From assembly GCA_910587005.1 (NCBI GenBank), contig CAJULB010000003.1, forward strand, positions 124,001-188,000: a stretch of DNA of 64,000 nt, in the 5' to 3' direction. The position numbers and the translations under genes are program-made. Positions 55,303-63,894 of the stretch are shown here, in pieces. The notes under the pieces were generated by a model. It worked only from the letters and a program-made list of their open reading frames with translations. It had not been told where the DNA came from and did no database searches. Source of the stretch: an uncultured Christensenellaceae bacterium. GTDB taxonomy: Bacteria > Bacillota > Clostridia > Christensenellales > Borkfalkiaceae. The first letter of the stretch is position 1. Each line of letters starts with the position of its first letter.

Positions 55303-55695
55303 ATGTTTAACTTTTTTAACGCCGTTTCCGAACGCGATGCAAAACAAATGAATCCCGTAACGCTCGCATTTGTGGGCGACGCGGTATACTCGCTTTACGT
55401 GCGCGAAAAGTACGTGCTTTCAGCCGATTTTTCGGCGGGAACCTTGCAAAAGCTCACCTGCGGTGAGGTATCCGCCCACGGACAAAACGCTTTGCTTGAA
55501 CGTGTTTTTCCGCAGTTTACCGAGGACGAACTTGCTGTTTTCAAGCGCGGCAGAAATGCAAAAAAGCCCACGCACAGCAAAAGCGCAAGCCTTGCGGAAT
55601 ATAACAACTCCACGGGTTTAGAGGCGGTTTTCGGCTATTTGTATCTTACGGGGCAGTATGAAAGATTAAACACGCTTTTAAACGAGGGTAAATGA
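55303..55695 (+). CDS. mrnC: Mini-ribonuclease III
   Basis: A 130-residue RNase III-type catalytic domain without a double-stranded-RNA-binding domain; it matures 23S rRNA ends. Asp26 in LAFVGDAVYSLYVRE is the catalytic aspartate. GRNAKKPTHSKSASLAEYNNSTGLEAVFGYLYLTG is the other hallmark. The ATG at 55303 is chosen because AAAGGAG (55295-55301) precedes it. Overlap with rlmB (ATGA) and the order mrnC-rlmB-sigma match the Bacillus arrangement, minus cysS and yacP. Confidence 0.93.
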   Translation: MFNFFNAVSERDAKQMNPVTLAFVGDAVYSLYVREKYVLSADFSAGTLQKLTCGEVSAHGQNALLERVFPQFTEDELAVFKRGRNAKKPTHSKSASLAEYNNSTGLEAVFGYLYLTGQYERLNTLLNEGK

Positions 55696-56405
55696 AAATT
55701 CAAGGCAGAAACGCCGTTTTAGAGTTGCTTAAAACGGATAAAAATATAGATAAAATACTTCTGGAAAAGAACCCGCAGGGCAGTTTAAACAAAATTTTCG
55801 CCGAAGCCCGCAAAAACAACGTGCGCGTTCAGTTTGTGGACAAAAGGGTTTTGGATAAGGAAAGCGAGGATAAACGGCATCAGGGCGTAATTGCGTTCAC
55901 AACCGACTTCAAATACGCTTCGCTGGACGATATTCTGGGTGCAAACGGCGAAAAAGGCGGTCTGATAATCGTCTGCGACGGTATCGAGGACGTGCATAAC
56001 CTCGGCTCGATAATAAGGGTGGCGGAGTGCGCGGGTGCTAACGGCGTGATAATTCCGTCCAATAATTCCGCAAGCGTGACCGAGGCGGTTATCCGCATTT
56101 CCGCGGGCGCGGCACAGCATATGCCCGTGGTTAAAGTTAATTCAATAAACCGCGCTATCGACGAGCTGAAAAAGGCGAATTACTGGCTTTACGCGCTCGA
56201 AGCGGACGGCAAAAATATCTACGATGCCGATTTAAGCGGCAACGTCGCGCTGGTTATCGGCGGCGAGGACAGCGGAGTAAAGCGTTTAACCCGCGAAAAG
56301 TGCGATTTTACTATTTCGCTTCCGCTGAAAGGTAAGGTGAATTCTCTTAACGCGTCCGTCGCGCTGGGAATTGCCGCTTATGAAATATTAAGAAGAAGAT
56401 TATGA
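55692..56405 (+). CDS. rlmB: 23S rRNA (guanosine-2'-O-)-methyltransferase RlmB/TrmH family
   Basis: A 237-residue SPOUT methyltransferase. An N-terminal substrate-binding domain (GRNAVLELL) is followed by the trefoil-knot domain with NLGSIIRVAECAGANGVIIP, the ASVTEAVIRISAGAAQHMPV motif, VIGGEDSGVKRLT and LPLKGKVNSLNASVALGIAAYE. It methylates ribosomal RNA using SAM. It overlaps mrnC and the sigma-factor gene by 4 bp each. Confidence 0.94.
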   Translation: MKIQGRNAVLELLKTDKNIDKILLEKNPQGSLNKIFAEARKNNVRVQFVDKRVLDKESEDKRHQGVIAFTTDFKYASLDDILGANGEKGGLIIVCDGIEDVHNLGSIIRVAECAGANGVIIPSNNSASVTEAVIRISAGAAQHMPVVKVNSINRAIDELKKANYWLYALEADGKNIYDADLSGNVALVIGGEDSGVKRLTREKCDFTISLPLKGKVNSLNASVALGIAAYEILRRRL

Positions 56406-56947
56406 CGGACGAGGAAAACGCGCTTAAAGCGCAGAACGGCGATAAAACCGCGGAAGAAATTCTGCTCAATAAATATTTTCCGCTTGTCAAAGCAGTTGCG
56501 GCCCGGTTTTTTCTGTGCGGCGGCGAAAGCGAGGATTTAGAGCAGGAGGGTATGGTCGGACTGTACAACGCAGTCGGTTCGTTCGGCGCGGGAAGCGCAA
56601 GCTTTTCCGCTTATGCCTATACCTGTGTGCGCAACGCGATTATAGACGCGGTTAAAAAGGCTAACGGAGCAAAATACTCTGCGCTGAACAACTTCGTGCC
56701 GATAGTGGAAATAGGCGGCGAGGTTTCCCCCGCAAGTCCAGAGGATGAGCTGATTAAGCGCGAAAACAGGCGCGAATTTCTGCAAAAAATATCAAAAAAG
56801 CTTTCCTCGCTTGAATTTAAGGTTATAGTTATGTACGTTGACGGAATGGGCGCTGCCGAAATTTCCTCGGCGCTCGGGAAACCGCAGAAAAGCGTTTCAA
56901 ACGCGCTTGCGCGTGCAAAACAAAAGCTTATAAAACTTTATTCGTAA
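56402..56947 (+). CDS. RNA polymerase sigma factor, SigH-like
   Basis: A 181-residue sigma-70 family factor with region 2 (LVKAVAARFFLCGGESEDLEQEGMVGLYNAV, FSAYAYTCVRNAIIDAVKK) and region 4 (GMGAAEISSALGKPQKSVSNALARAKQKL). It is shorter than Bacillus SigH (about 218). The position after mrnC-rlmB is that of sigH in Firmicutes, where it drives stationary-phase and early sporulation genes. Whether this organism sporulates is not shown in the window. Confidence 0.85.
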   Translation: MTDEENALKAQNGDKTAEEILLNKYFPLVKAVAARFFLCGGESEDLEQEGMVGLYNAVGSFGAGSASFSAYAYTCVRNAIIDAVKKANGAKYSALNNFVPIVEIGGEVSPASPEDELIKRENRREFLQKISKKLSSLEFKVIVMYVDGMGAAEISSALGKPQKSVSNALARAKQKLIKLYS

Positions 56948-57021
56948 TTTAAATAATTTCCGACAACAGCAACCTCGTGTAAATCGTAAGAATAAGATTT
57001 TCACGAAACAAAGGATATTTT

Positions 57022-58791
57022 ATGGCGTATTTAGCGTTTTACCGCACGTTCCGCCCCGCAACATTCGACGAAGTGGTGCGGCAGGAGCACATAGTAAGAA
57101 TACTGAAAAACCAGATAGAAACGGACAAGGTCGGTCACGCCTATCTTTTCTGCGGTCCGCGCGGAACGGGCAAAACCACGCTCGCCAAAATTTTTGCGCG
57201 CGCAATCAACTGCGAAAATCCCGAAAACGGCTCGCCGTGCGGTAAATGCGCGGTTTGCAAGGCGCTTGCCGAGGGCGGCAGTCTTGACATTTCCGAAATT
57301 GACGCGGCTTCAAACAACGGCGTTGACGAAATGCGCGACCTCCGCGAGAAGGTTCAGTATCCACCCGTTGCGGGCAAGTATAAGGTTTATATCATAGACG
57401 AGGTGCATATGCTTACCGCTTCGGCGTTTAACGCGGTCTTGAAAACGCTTGAAGAACCGCCACGCCACGCAGTTTTTATCCTCGCCACGACCGAACCGCA
57501 GAAAATTCCCGCAACCATACTTTCGCGCTGTATGCGCTTCGACTTTAAGCTTATTCCGCAAAGCGATTTGGAAGAGCTTATAAAAAGCGTTTTTATTAAG
57601 ACAGGAAAGCAGTTTGAGGAGTCCGCCGTTTCCGCAATTGCCAGAGCGGGTGCGGGAAGCGCGCGCGACAGCCTTTCGATAGCGGATATGTGCGCTTCGT
57701 ATTCGCAGGGTAAGCTGACTTACGACGACGTAAACGCGGTGCTGGGCAGTACGGAATACGCTAAAATCGCGGATATATGCGGGGCAATTTTAAAAGAGGA
57801 CGCTTCAAGCGCGCTGAATTTTACGGAAGAAATTCTTTCCACGGGCAAAAGCGTGGGCGTGCTTGTAAAGGATATGCTGTCTTTTTTGAATAACTGCACT
57901 ATCGTAAAGGTGTGCAGAACCGCCCGCGAAATCGTCAATTTGCCCGACGAAACGTATAAAAAAATAGAAGAAACAGCAAGGTCTGCTGACGCGCACAAGC
58001 TTTTGCGCGTAACCGAGGTGCTTGCAAAGGCGGAAACGGATTTAAGATATTCCTTAAACGGCAGAATAACCCTTGAAACGGCTGTTTTAAAGTGCGCCGT
58101 TCCGCAGACCGATTACAATATTGACGCGCTAATCGGCAGAATAAACGCGCTTGAACAAAAGATAGCGGAGGGGGTAAAAATGCAGATTAATTCCGCGCCT
58201 CCGCCCGCTTCAATCCGTTCACAAAATCAGCAGACCCCCGAATATGCTGTAAATAACGGTGTTTCGGCAAAGCCCGAAAGAAAAACGGCTCCCCCGCCGC
58301 GCCCCGTTTTAAGCGAGGACGTCGGGGACGGTTTTGAAAGTCCTTTTAAACCGTCTGTTGCGCAAAATCAGCCTTTAAATATCGCGCCCGCAAATTCGCC
58401 CGCGGAGGAGGTTCAGCCCACTCTCTGGGAAAACGGCGGCGACAGCAAGCTTTCCAAAATTTCCGTTTTGAGAGAGGAAGATAAAGGTAAAATTTTCGGC
58501 AGATTTATCCGCGCGCTTAGGGAAACCCACAAAAATGCGGTGCTGTTTACGCTTTGTATGGATTTGGACCACGCTTTCGAGGGCGACAAATTTATTCTTA
58601 TAACCGACAGCGAAACGGTATTTAAGGGCTTACAGCGCGAAACTAACGCAAAGTTTATCGGCGGTTTGCTCGCCGAGTTCGGCGTTATGAATTACGAAGT
58701 CCGCTTAAAAGCGAAGGGCGAAAACGATTACGATAAGGCAATGCGCGAGCTTAGGCAAAACTTCGGCGGAGCGGACATAGAAGAAAAATAA
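57022..58791 (+). CDS. dnaX: DNA polymerase III subunits gamma/tau
   Basis: A 589-residue clamp-loader ATPase. Walker A GPRGTGKT (45-52), zinc Cys64, Cys73, Cys76 and Cys79, Walker B with IIDEVHML, and sensor 1 LATTEPQKIP. After domain III, a Pro-rich linker (about 390-470) leads to a tau-like C-terminal domain. AAAGGA precedes the ATG. No SRP RNA gene fits in the 74-bp gap upstream. It leads the dnaX-ybaB-recR cluster. Confidence 0.95.
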   Translation: MAYLAFYRTFRPATFDEVVRQEHIVRILKNQIETDKVGHAYLFCGPRGTGKTTLAKIFARAINCENPENGSPCGKCAVCKALAEGGSLDISEIDAASNNGVDEMRDLREKVQYPPVAGKYKVYIIDEVHMLTASAFNAVLKTLEEPPRHAVFILATTEPQKIPATILSRCMRFDFKLIPQSDLEELIKSVFIKTGKQFEESAVSAIARAGAGSARDSLSIADMCASYSQGKLTYDDVNAVLGSTEYAKIADICGAILKEDASSALNFTEEILSTGKSVGVLVKDMLSFLNNCTIVKVCRTAREIVNLPDETYKKIEETARSADAHKLLRVTEVLAKAETDLRYSLNGRITLETAVLKCAVPQTDYNIDALIGRINALEQKIAEGVKMQINSAPPPASIRSQNQQTPEYAVNNGVSAKPERKTAPPPRPVLSEDVGDGFESPFKPSVAQNQPLNIAPANSPAEEVQPTLWENGGDSKLSKISVLREEDKGKIFGRFIRALRETHKNAVLFTLCMDLDHAFEGDKFILITDSETVFKGLQRETNAKFIGGLLAEFGVMNYEVRLKAKGENDYDKAMRELRQNFGGADIEEK

Positions 58792-58846
58792 ACCGGCTGT
58801 CTTACAACAGAATTAAAACAATAAATAAATTTTTAAGGAGTGAATT

Positions 58847-59215
58847 ATGGCATTCAAAGGCGGTATGGGCGGCGGCATGGGCAACATGCAGAATATGATA
58901 AGAGAAGCCCAGAAAATGCAGGAGCAGATGCAGGCGGCGGACGCCGAGCTTGAAGAGCTTGAAGTCGTAGGGCTTTCGGGCGGCGGAGATGAGGGCGACG
59001 AAACAGTCGTAGTGTATATGAACGGCAAAAAAATCATAAACGGTATCGAGTTCGGCAGTAAGCTTTCCTCGCTTGTGGATATTTCCGACGGGGACGACGT
59101 TGAAATGCTTGAAGATTTGATTATGGCGGCAATCAATGACGGATACAAAAAAGCCGACGCCCTGTACGAGGAAAAAATGGGGCCGTTCGGCAAAGCGGGC
59201 AAAGGACTTTTTTAA
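58847..59215 (+). CDS. YbaB/EbfC nucleoid-associated protein
   Basis: A 122-residue DNA-binding protein with the family pattern: Gly/Met-rich start, NMIREAQKMQEQMQAADAEL, VVGLSGGGDE and a charged C-terminal helix. It forms dimers that bind DNA. AAGGAG precedes the ATG. It lies between dnaX and recR, its usual place. Confidence 0.93.
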   Translation: MAFKGGMGGGMGNMQNMIREAQKMQEQMQAADAELEELEVVGLSGGGDEGDETVVVYMNGKKIINGIEFGSKLSSLVDISDGDDVEMLEDLIMAAINDGYKKADALYEEKMGPFGKAGKGLF

Positions 59216-59245
59216 AACGCAGACAGATTAATCGCAAGGTAAAAA

Positions 59246-59836
59246 ATGGAAATTTTTATAGAGCCTATCGGCAGACTGATAAACCAGTTTTCAAAACTGC
59301 CTGGAGTGGGCAAAAAAACCGCGCAAAGGTACGCGTATAAAGTTATCGGAATGACAGAAGCGGAGGCGAAAGAGTTTGCCGAAAGCATAATAAACTGCAA
59401 ACGCAAGGTAAAATATTGCAAGACGTGCGGAAACTTCACCGAGGACGACGAGTGCGAAATATGCAAGCGCCGACAAAGCAACACAATTTGTGTGGTTAAA
59501 GAGCCGAAAGACGTAATCGCAATGGAAAAACTGCACGAATACAAGGGCGTTTACCACGTTTTACACGGCGTAATAAGCCCTATGGACGGAATCGGACCTA
59601 ACGATATACGCATTAAGGAACTGCTTGCCCGCATAGACGGTACGGTTCAGGAAGTAATTATGGCAACCAACCCCGACGTTGAGGGCGAAGCCACGGCAAT
59701 GTATATCGCAAAGCTTTTAAAACCGCTCGGTGTGAACGTAACCCGCCTTGCGCACGGCATACCTATCGGCGGCGAGCTGGAATACACCGACGAGGTAACT
59801 CTTTCCCGCGCGCTGTCGGAGCGCAAATCAATATAA
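59246..59836 (+). CDS. recR: Recombination protein RecR
   Basis: A 196-residue RecFOR-pathway protein that loads RecA at gaps. It has a helix-hairpin-helix (LPGVGKKTAQRYAYKV), a Cys4 zinc finger (CKTCGNFTEDDECEIC) and a Toprim domain (ICVVKEPKDVIAME, HGVISPMDGIGPNDI). Its length matches the family. It is the third gene of the dnaX cluster. Confidence 0.96.
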   Translation: MEIFIEPIGRLINQFSKLPGVGKKTAQRYAYKVIGMTEAEAKEFAESIINCKRKVKYCKTCGNFTEDDECEICKRRQSNTICVVKEPKDVIAMEKLHEYKGVYHVLHGVISPMDGIGPNDIRIKELLARIDGTVQEVIMATNPDVEGEATAMYIAKLLKPLGVNVTRLAHGIPIGGELEYTDEVTLSRALSERKSI

Positions 59837-59863
59837 TCACACAAAAAGGGGGATATAAACAAA

Positions 59864-60859
59864 ATGCGTATTTCAGTCTTAGGTTGCGGGCGCTGGGGCT
59901 CGTTTATCGCATGGTATCAGGCGACACAGCTTAAAAATAAAGTCATAAGCTGGGGGCCTGAGGGCGATTATTCTTACGAAGTATTGAAAACCACAGGCAA
60001 AAACGAGTACGTTACGCTGGACAGGTCCATAGAGCTTACCTGCGACTTGCAGTACGCCGTTTCCGCAAGCGATATAATCATAATTTCCATTTCCTCGCAG
60101 GGCTTGCGCGGATTTATTAAAAAAGTAACCGCTTTCGACGTCAGGGACAAAATTTTCGTCCTCTGTATGAAAGGAATAGAGGAAGCTACGGGCAAGCGCC
60201 TTTCCGAAGTGCTTATTGAAAGCGGTATTCAAAAAGAAAAAATAGCCGTGTGGGTAGGACCGGGGCATATTCAGGCTTTCACGCAGGGAATACCCAACTG
60301 TATGCTTATCGACAGCTACGACCCCTCGCTGAAAAAATATATAGCGGATAACTTCAAAAGCAATTTAATCCGCTTTTACTACGGCAACGATATAATAGGT
60401 TCGGAAATCGGCGCCGCCGCAAAAAACGTGCTGGGCATTGCCGCGGGCGTGCTTGACGGAAGCGGTTACGTCAGTTTAAAAGGACCTTTAATGGCAAGGG
60501 GCGCGTACGAGGTCGGCAAGCTTATCAAGGCAATGGGCGGGGAGTTTTCTTCCGCGTACGGTCTGGCGCATTTGGGCGATTACGAAACCACGCTTTTTTC
60601 CGAATATTCGCACAACCGCAGATACGGCGAAATGATGGCGCACGGCGCTAAGTTCGAAAAGCTCGCCGAGGGCGTTATGACCGCCAAGGCAATGAAGGAG
60701 CTGGGCGATAAATACAAAGTGGAACTGCCCATAACCAACGCGGTTTATGAAGCGTGCTTCCTTTCCAATCCGTTCGAAAAAGGTAACGGCGCGGAAAAAT
60801 GTATGGAAATTTTGCTGAAACTGTTTGACAGAGAAACCAAAAGCGAGTTCAATATATGA
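59864..60859 (+). CDS. gpsA: NAD(P)H-dependent glycerol-3-phosphate dehydrogenase-like
   Basis: A 331-residue dehydrogenase with the Rossmann motif GCGRWGSF at residues 7-14, the KGIEEATGKRLSEVL and VGPGHIQAFTQG segments, and the catalytic Lys near residue 186 in EIGAAAKNVLGIAAG. It reduces DHAP to sn-glycerol 3-phosphate for phospholipids. The GPGH in place of the usual GPSHAEEV suggests a divergent subgroup. AGGGGG precedes the ATG. It overlaps the DUF1963 gene by 4 bp. Confidence 0.85.
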   Translation: MRISVLGCGRWGSFIAWYQATQLKNKVISWGPEGDYSYEVLKTTGKNEYVTLDRSIELTCDLQYAVSASDIIIISISSQGLRGFIKKVTAFDVRDKIFVLCMKGIEEATGKRLSEVLIESGIQKEKIAVWVGPGHIQAFTQGIPNCMLIDSYDPSLKKYIADNFKSNLIRFYYGNDIIGSEIGAAAKNVLGIAAGVLDGSGYVSLKGPLMARGAYEVGKLIKAMGGEFSSAYGLAHLGDYETTLFSEYSHNRRYGEMMAHGAKFEKLAEGVMTAKAMKELGDKYKVELPITNAVYEACFLSNPFEKGNGAEKCMEILLKLFDRETKSEFNI

Positions 60860-61938
60860 GTGAAAGTTCATTCGGCGCAAGTATGTTCGGGTTAGGATTT
60901 GTATTTTTAATCATACCTATAATCATTTTCATTGTCGGCATTGTAATAGCGGCTGTTTTTCTTATGAGATTTTCTTCGCACAAGGAAGAAAATCCGTTTA
61001 ACAAGAAGTCAACCTTTCAGTCTCAGCCGTATGCCGACGGTAAGCCCTGTGCCAATTCCCAAAAAACGGCGGTAAATTCCGAGCAGGTCGCAAAGATTGA
61101 GCAGGAGCTTAAAAATCTTTGCTTAAATTCGGTTACGCTTGAAATTTCGGGCGAGGCGCGGCACAGCGTCGGCGCAACGCGCTTCGGCGGCAAGCCGGAC
61201 GTTCCCGCAGGGTTCGAGTGGCCGTATTTTGAAACGGATACGATTGACGATAAAAAAGTCAAGTCCCGTCCGCTCGCTTTTCTTGCGCAGTTCAATCTGT
61301 CGGAAATCTCTCAATACGATACCGAAAATCTTTTACCGCGTTCGGGCACGCTTGCGTTTTTCTATGAGTTAGGTTCCCAACGCTGGGGCTTAGATATTAA
61401 GGACAAGGGGTGCGCCAAAGTATTTTGGTTCCACGAGTGGGAGGATTTATCCCCCGCGGAATTTCCCGAAGATTTACCGCAGGATTTCCGTCTGCCCGCC
61501 ATTAACATAACCGCGAAACCGGAAAAGTCTTACCCGCGCTACGAAGATTTTTATTTGAACCGCACCGGCTACTCCGATATGATAGACGATTTTGAAGCCG
61601 CTGAAAAAAATCTCGGTATAGTTTATCCCGAAAACTGTTCCAAGCTTTTGGGCTGGGCGGACGTTATTCAGGGCGATATGACCAGCGAGTGCGAGCTTAT
61701 CGCCCGCGGTTATACTTCGTACGAGGTATGGAACAGCGGTAACTTCCCCAAGGAAGAGCTTGAAAAAATCGAAACCGCCGCAGACAAGTGGACGCTGTTG
61801 TTCCAGCTTGACACTGTAAAACATGAAGGTTTCTCTCTTATGTTCGGCGACGGCGGCAGAATTTACTTTTATATCCGCAAGGAAGATTTGCGGGCAAAGC
61901 GTTTTGACAGAATTTGGCTTGTTCTGCAATGCTATTGA
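60856..61938 (+). CDS. Membrane-anchored DUF1963 (YwqG-like) protein
   Basis: A 360-residue protein. One N-terminal helix (about 12-37) anchors it. The remainder is a DUF1963/YwqG-type domain: RFGGKPDVPAGFEWPYFE, LAFLAQFNLSEIS, LPRSGTLAFFYE, LLGWADVIQGDM, WTLLFQLDT and GDGGRIYFYI. DUF1963 proteins are usually soluble and their function is unknown; the membrane anchor is less usual. It is translationally coupled to gpsA. Confidence 0.82.
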   Translation: MSESSFGASMFGLGFVFLIIPIIIFIVGIVIAAVFLMRFSSHKEENPFNKKSTFQSQPYADGKPCANSQKTAVNSEQVAKIEQELKNLCLNSVTLEISGEARHSVGATRFGGKPDVPAGFEWPYFETDTIDDKKVKSRPLAFLAQFNLSEISQYDTENLLPRSGTLAFFYELGSQRWGLDIKDKGCAKVFWFHEWEDLSPAEFPEDLPQDFRLPAINITAKPEKSYPRYEDFYLNRTGYSDMIDDFEAAEKNLGIVYPENCSKLLGWADVIQGDMTSECELIARGYTSYEVWNSGNFPKEELEKIETAADKWTLLFQLDTVKHEGFSLMFGDGGRIYFYIRKEDLRAKRFDRIWLVLQCY

Positions 61939-61959
61939 TTAAAACATGCAATTAATTTT

Positions 61960-61984
61960 GTCATTCCGAGGCTTGGCGAAGTAA
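61960..61984 (+). repeat. Single arm of the GTCAT-CTGAG repeat family
   Basis: GTCATTCCGAGGCTTGGCGA followed by AGTAA, in the 123-bp gap before typA. A diverged copy of the arm at 47316. Confidence 0.6.
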
Positions 61985-62061
61985 AGCGTTTACCGCAAAA
62001 TAATTTTTGCGCAAACCACATTAATTCAGTTTAAAATTTTTTATATATACGAGGCACAAAT

Positions 62062-63894
62062 TTGTTAAGAGAAGATTTAAGAAACGTGGCGATTATCGCC
62101 CACGTAGACCACGGCAAGACAACCCTTGTCGATGCAATGTTAAAGCAAAGCCATACCTTCCGCGACAACCAGTCGGTTGAAGAGCGCGTTATGGACAGTA
62201 ACGATTTGGAACGCGAGCGCGGAATAACCATTCTTGCAAAAAACACGTCGCTGCACTACAAGGGCGTTAAAATAAACGTTGTAGACACGCCGGGTCACGC
62301 CGATTTTTCGGGCGAGGTAGAGCGCGTTATGATGATGGTTAACGGCGTTTTAGTGCTTGTGGACGCGGCGGAGGGCCCCATGCCCCAAACGCGTTTCGTT
62401 ATGCAGAAAGCGCTTGAAATGGGGCATAGGCTTATAATCGTAGTCAATAAAATCGACCGCCCCGACGCGCGTTTGAACGAGGTTCAGGACGAAATTTTAG
62501 AGCTTTTGCTTGAACTCGACGCGTCCGACGACCAGCTTATGAGCCCCGTTGTGTGGTGTTCTGGCAGGGACGGTACGGCAACGCTTGACTTAAACGAAAA
62601 AGGCAAGGATTTGACTCCACTTTTCGACACTATTTTAAGCCACATTCAGCCTATGGAAGCGGATACCGCAGGCCCCGCGCAGGTGCTTGTTTCGTCAATC
62701 GACTATAACGATTACGTCGGGCGCATAGGCATAGGCAGAATCGAGCGCGGCGAAATAAAGCAGGGACAAGCCGTAACCGTCTGCAATTATAACAACGTTC
62801 AGCTTAAAAACAACGGAAAAATTGTCAATCTCTATCAGATTGAAGGTTTGAACCGCACCGCATGCGAAAGCGCAAAAGCGGGGGATATAGTCTGCTTTTC
62901 GGGGCTTGAAAAAATAAACATAGGCGATACGGTCTGCGCAACCGATTGCGTCGAACCGCACAAATTCGTCAAAATTACCGAGCCGACCGTGGAAATGACC
63001 TTCTCCGTCAACGACAGTCCGTTTGCGGGCAAGGACGGTAAGTGGGTAACTACAAGACATCTCCGCGACAGACTTTTCCGCGAGCTTTTAAAGGACGTTT
63101 CGCTCCGCGTTGAAGAAACGGAATTTGCCGACAGCTACCGCGTTTGCGGCAGAGGCGAAATGCACCTTTCAATTTTAATCGAAAATATGCGCAGAGAGGG
63201 CTACGAGTTTCAGGTTTCCACCCCGCGCGTAATGTATAAAGAAATAGACGGCGTCAAGCACGAGCCTATGGAAAGGCTTATTGTCGACGTTCCCGACGAG
63301 GCTACGGGCGCGGTTTTCCAGAGTATGGGCAACCGCAAGGGCGAGCTGTTGCATATGAGTGCAATCGGCACGCGCACAAGGCTTGAATTTATTATTCCCG
63401 CCCGCGGACTTTTCGGCTACAAGTCGGAATTTTTAACCTCAACCAAAGGCGAGGGCGTTATGAACAGCGTATTCTTTGAATATCAGCCGTTCAAGGGCGA
63501 GCTTTCGCGCAGAAGCACAGGCTCGCTTATCGCGTTTGAAACGGGCGAGGCGGTAACGTACGGACTTTTCAACGCGCAGGGCAGGGGCACGCTGTTTATC
63601 GGCGCGGGTACTCCCGTGTACGAGGGTATGGTCATAGGCGAAAATCCCAAAAGCGAGGATATGAACGTAAACGTCTGCAAGACAAAGCACCTTACAAACA
63701 CTCGTTCCAGCGCATCGGACGACGCTTTGCGCCTTATAACTCCCAAGAAAATGAGCCTTGAAGAGTGCCTTGAATTTATCGCCGACGACGAGCTGTTGGA
63801 AATTACCCCCAAAAATATCCGCATAAGAAAGCGTATTCTTGACAGCGAACTGCGCGCCAAAGCAAACGCAAAAATCAAAAAAGGGTTAGTTTAA
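62062..63894 (+). CDS. typA: Ribosome-associated GTPase TypA/BipA
   Basis: A 610-residue translational GTPase. It has G1 AHVDHGKTT, the Asp-x-x-Gly DTPGHADFSGEVERV and NKIDR. EF-G-like domains III and V and the TypA-specific C-terminal domain follow (FFEYQPFKGE, TGEAVTYGLFNAQGRGTLFI). The start is a TTG: GAGG (62051-62054) lies 7 bp upstream, and the protein then begins MLREDLRNVAIIAHV, as in the family. It assists ribosome assembly and stress adaptation. Confidence 0.96.
   Translation: MLREDLRNVAIIAHVDHGKTTLVDAMLKQSHTFRDNQSVEERVMDSNDLERERGITILAKNTSLHYKGVKINVVDTPGHADFSGEVERVMMMVNGVLVLVDAAEGPMPQTRFVMQKALEMGHRLIIVVNKIDRPDARLNEVQDEILELLLELDASDDQLMSPVVWCSGRDGTATLDLNEKGKDLTPLFDTILSHIQPMEADTAGPAQVLVSSIDYNDYVGRIGIGRIERGEIKQGQAVTVCNYNNVQLKNNGKIVNLYQIEGLNRTACESAKAGDIVCFSGLEKINIGDTVCATDCVEPHKFVKITEPTVEMTFSVNDSPFAGKDGKWVTTRHLRDRLFRELLKDVSLRVEETEFADSYRVCGRGEMHLSILIENMRREGYEFQVSTPRVMYKEIDGVKHEPMERLIVDVPDEATGAVFQSMGNRKGELLHMSAIGTRTRLEFIIPARGLFGYKSEFLTSTKGEGVMNSVFFEYQPFKGELSRRSTGSLIAFETGEAVTYGLFNAQGRGTLFIGAGTPVYEGMVIGENPKSEDMNVNVCKTKHLTNTRSSASDDALRLITPKKMSLEECLEFIADDELLEITPKNIRIRKRILDSELRAKANAKIKKGLV

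Noticed and set aside
56948..57021. Possible SRP (small cytoplasmic) RNA upstream of dnaX, as in Bacillus
   Set aside because: The gap is only 74 bp and contains no SRP Alu or helix-8 motif.
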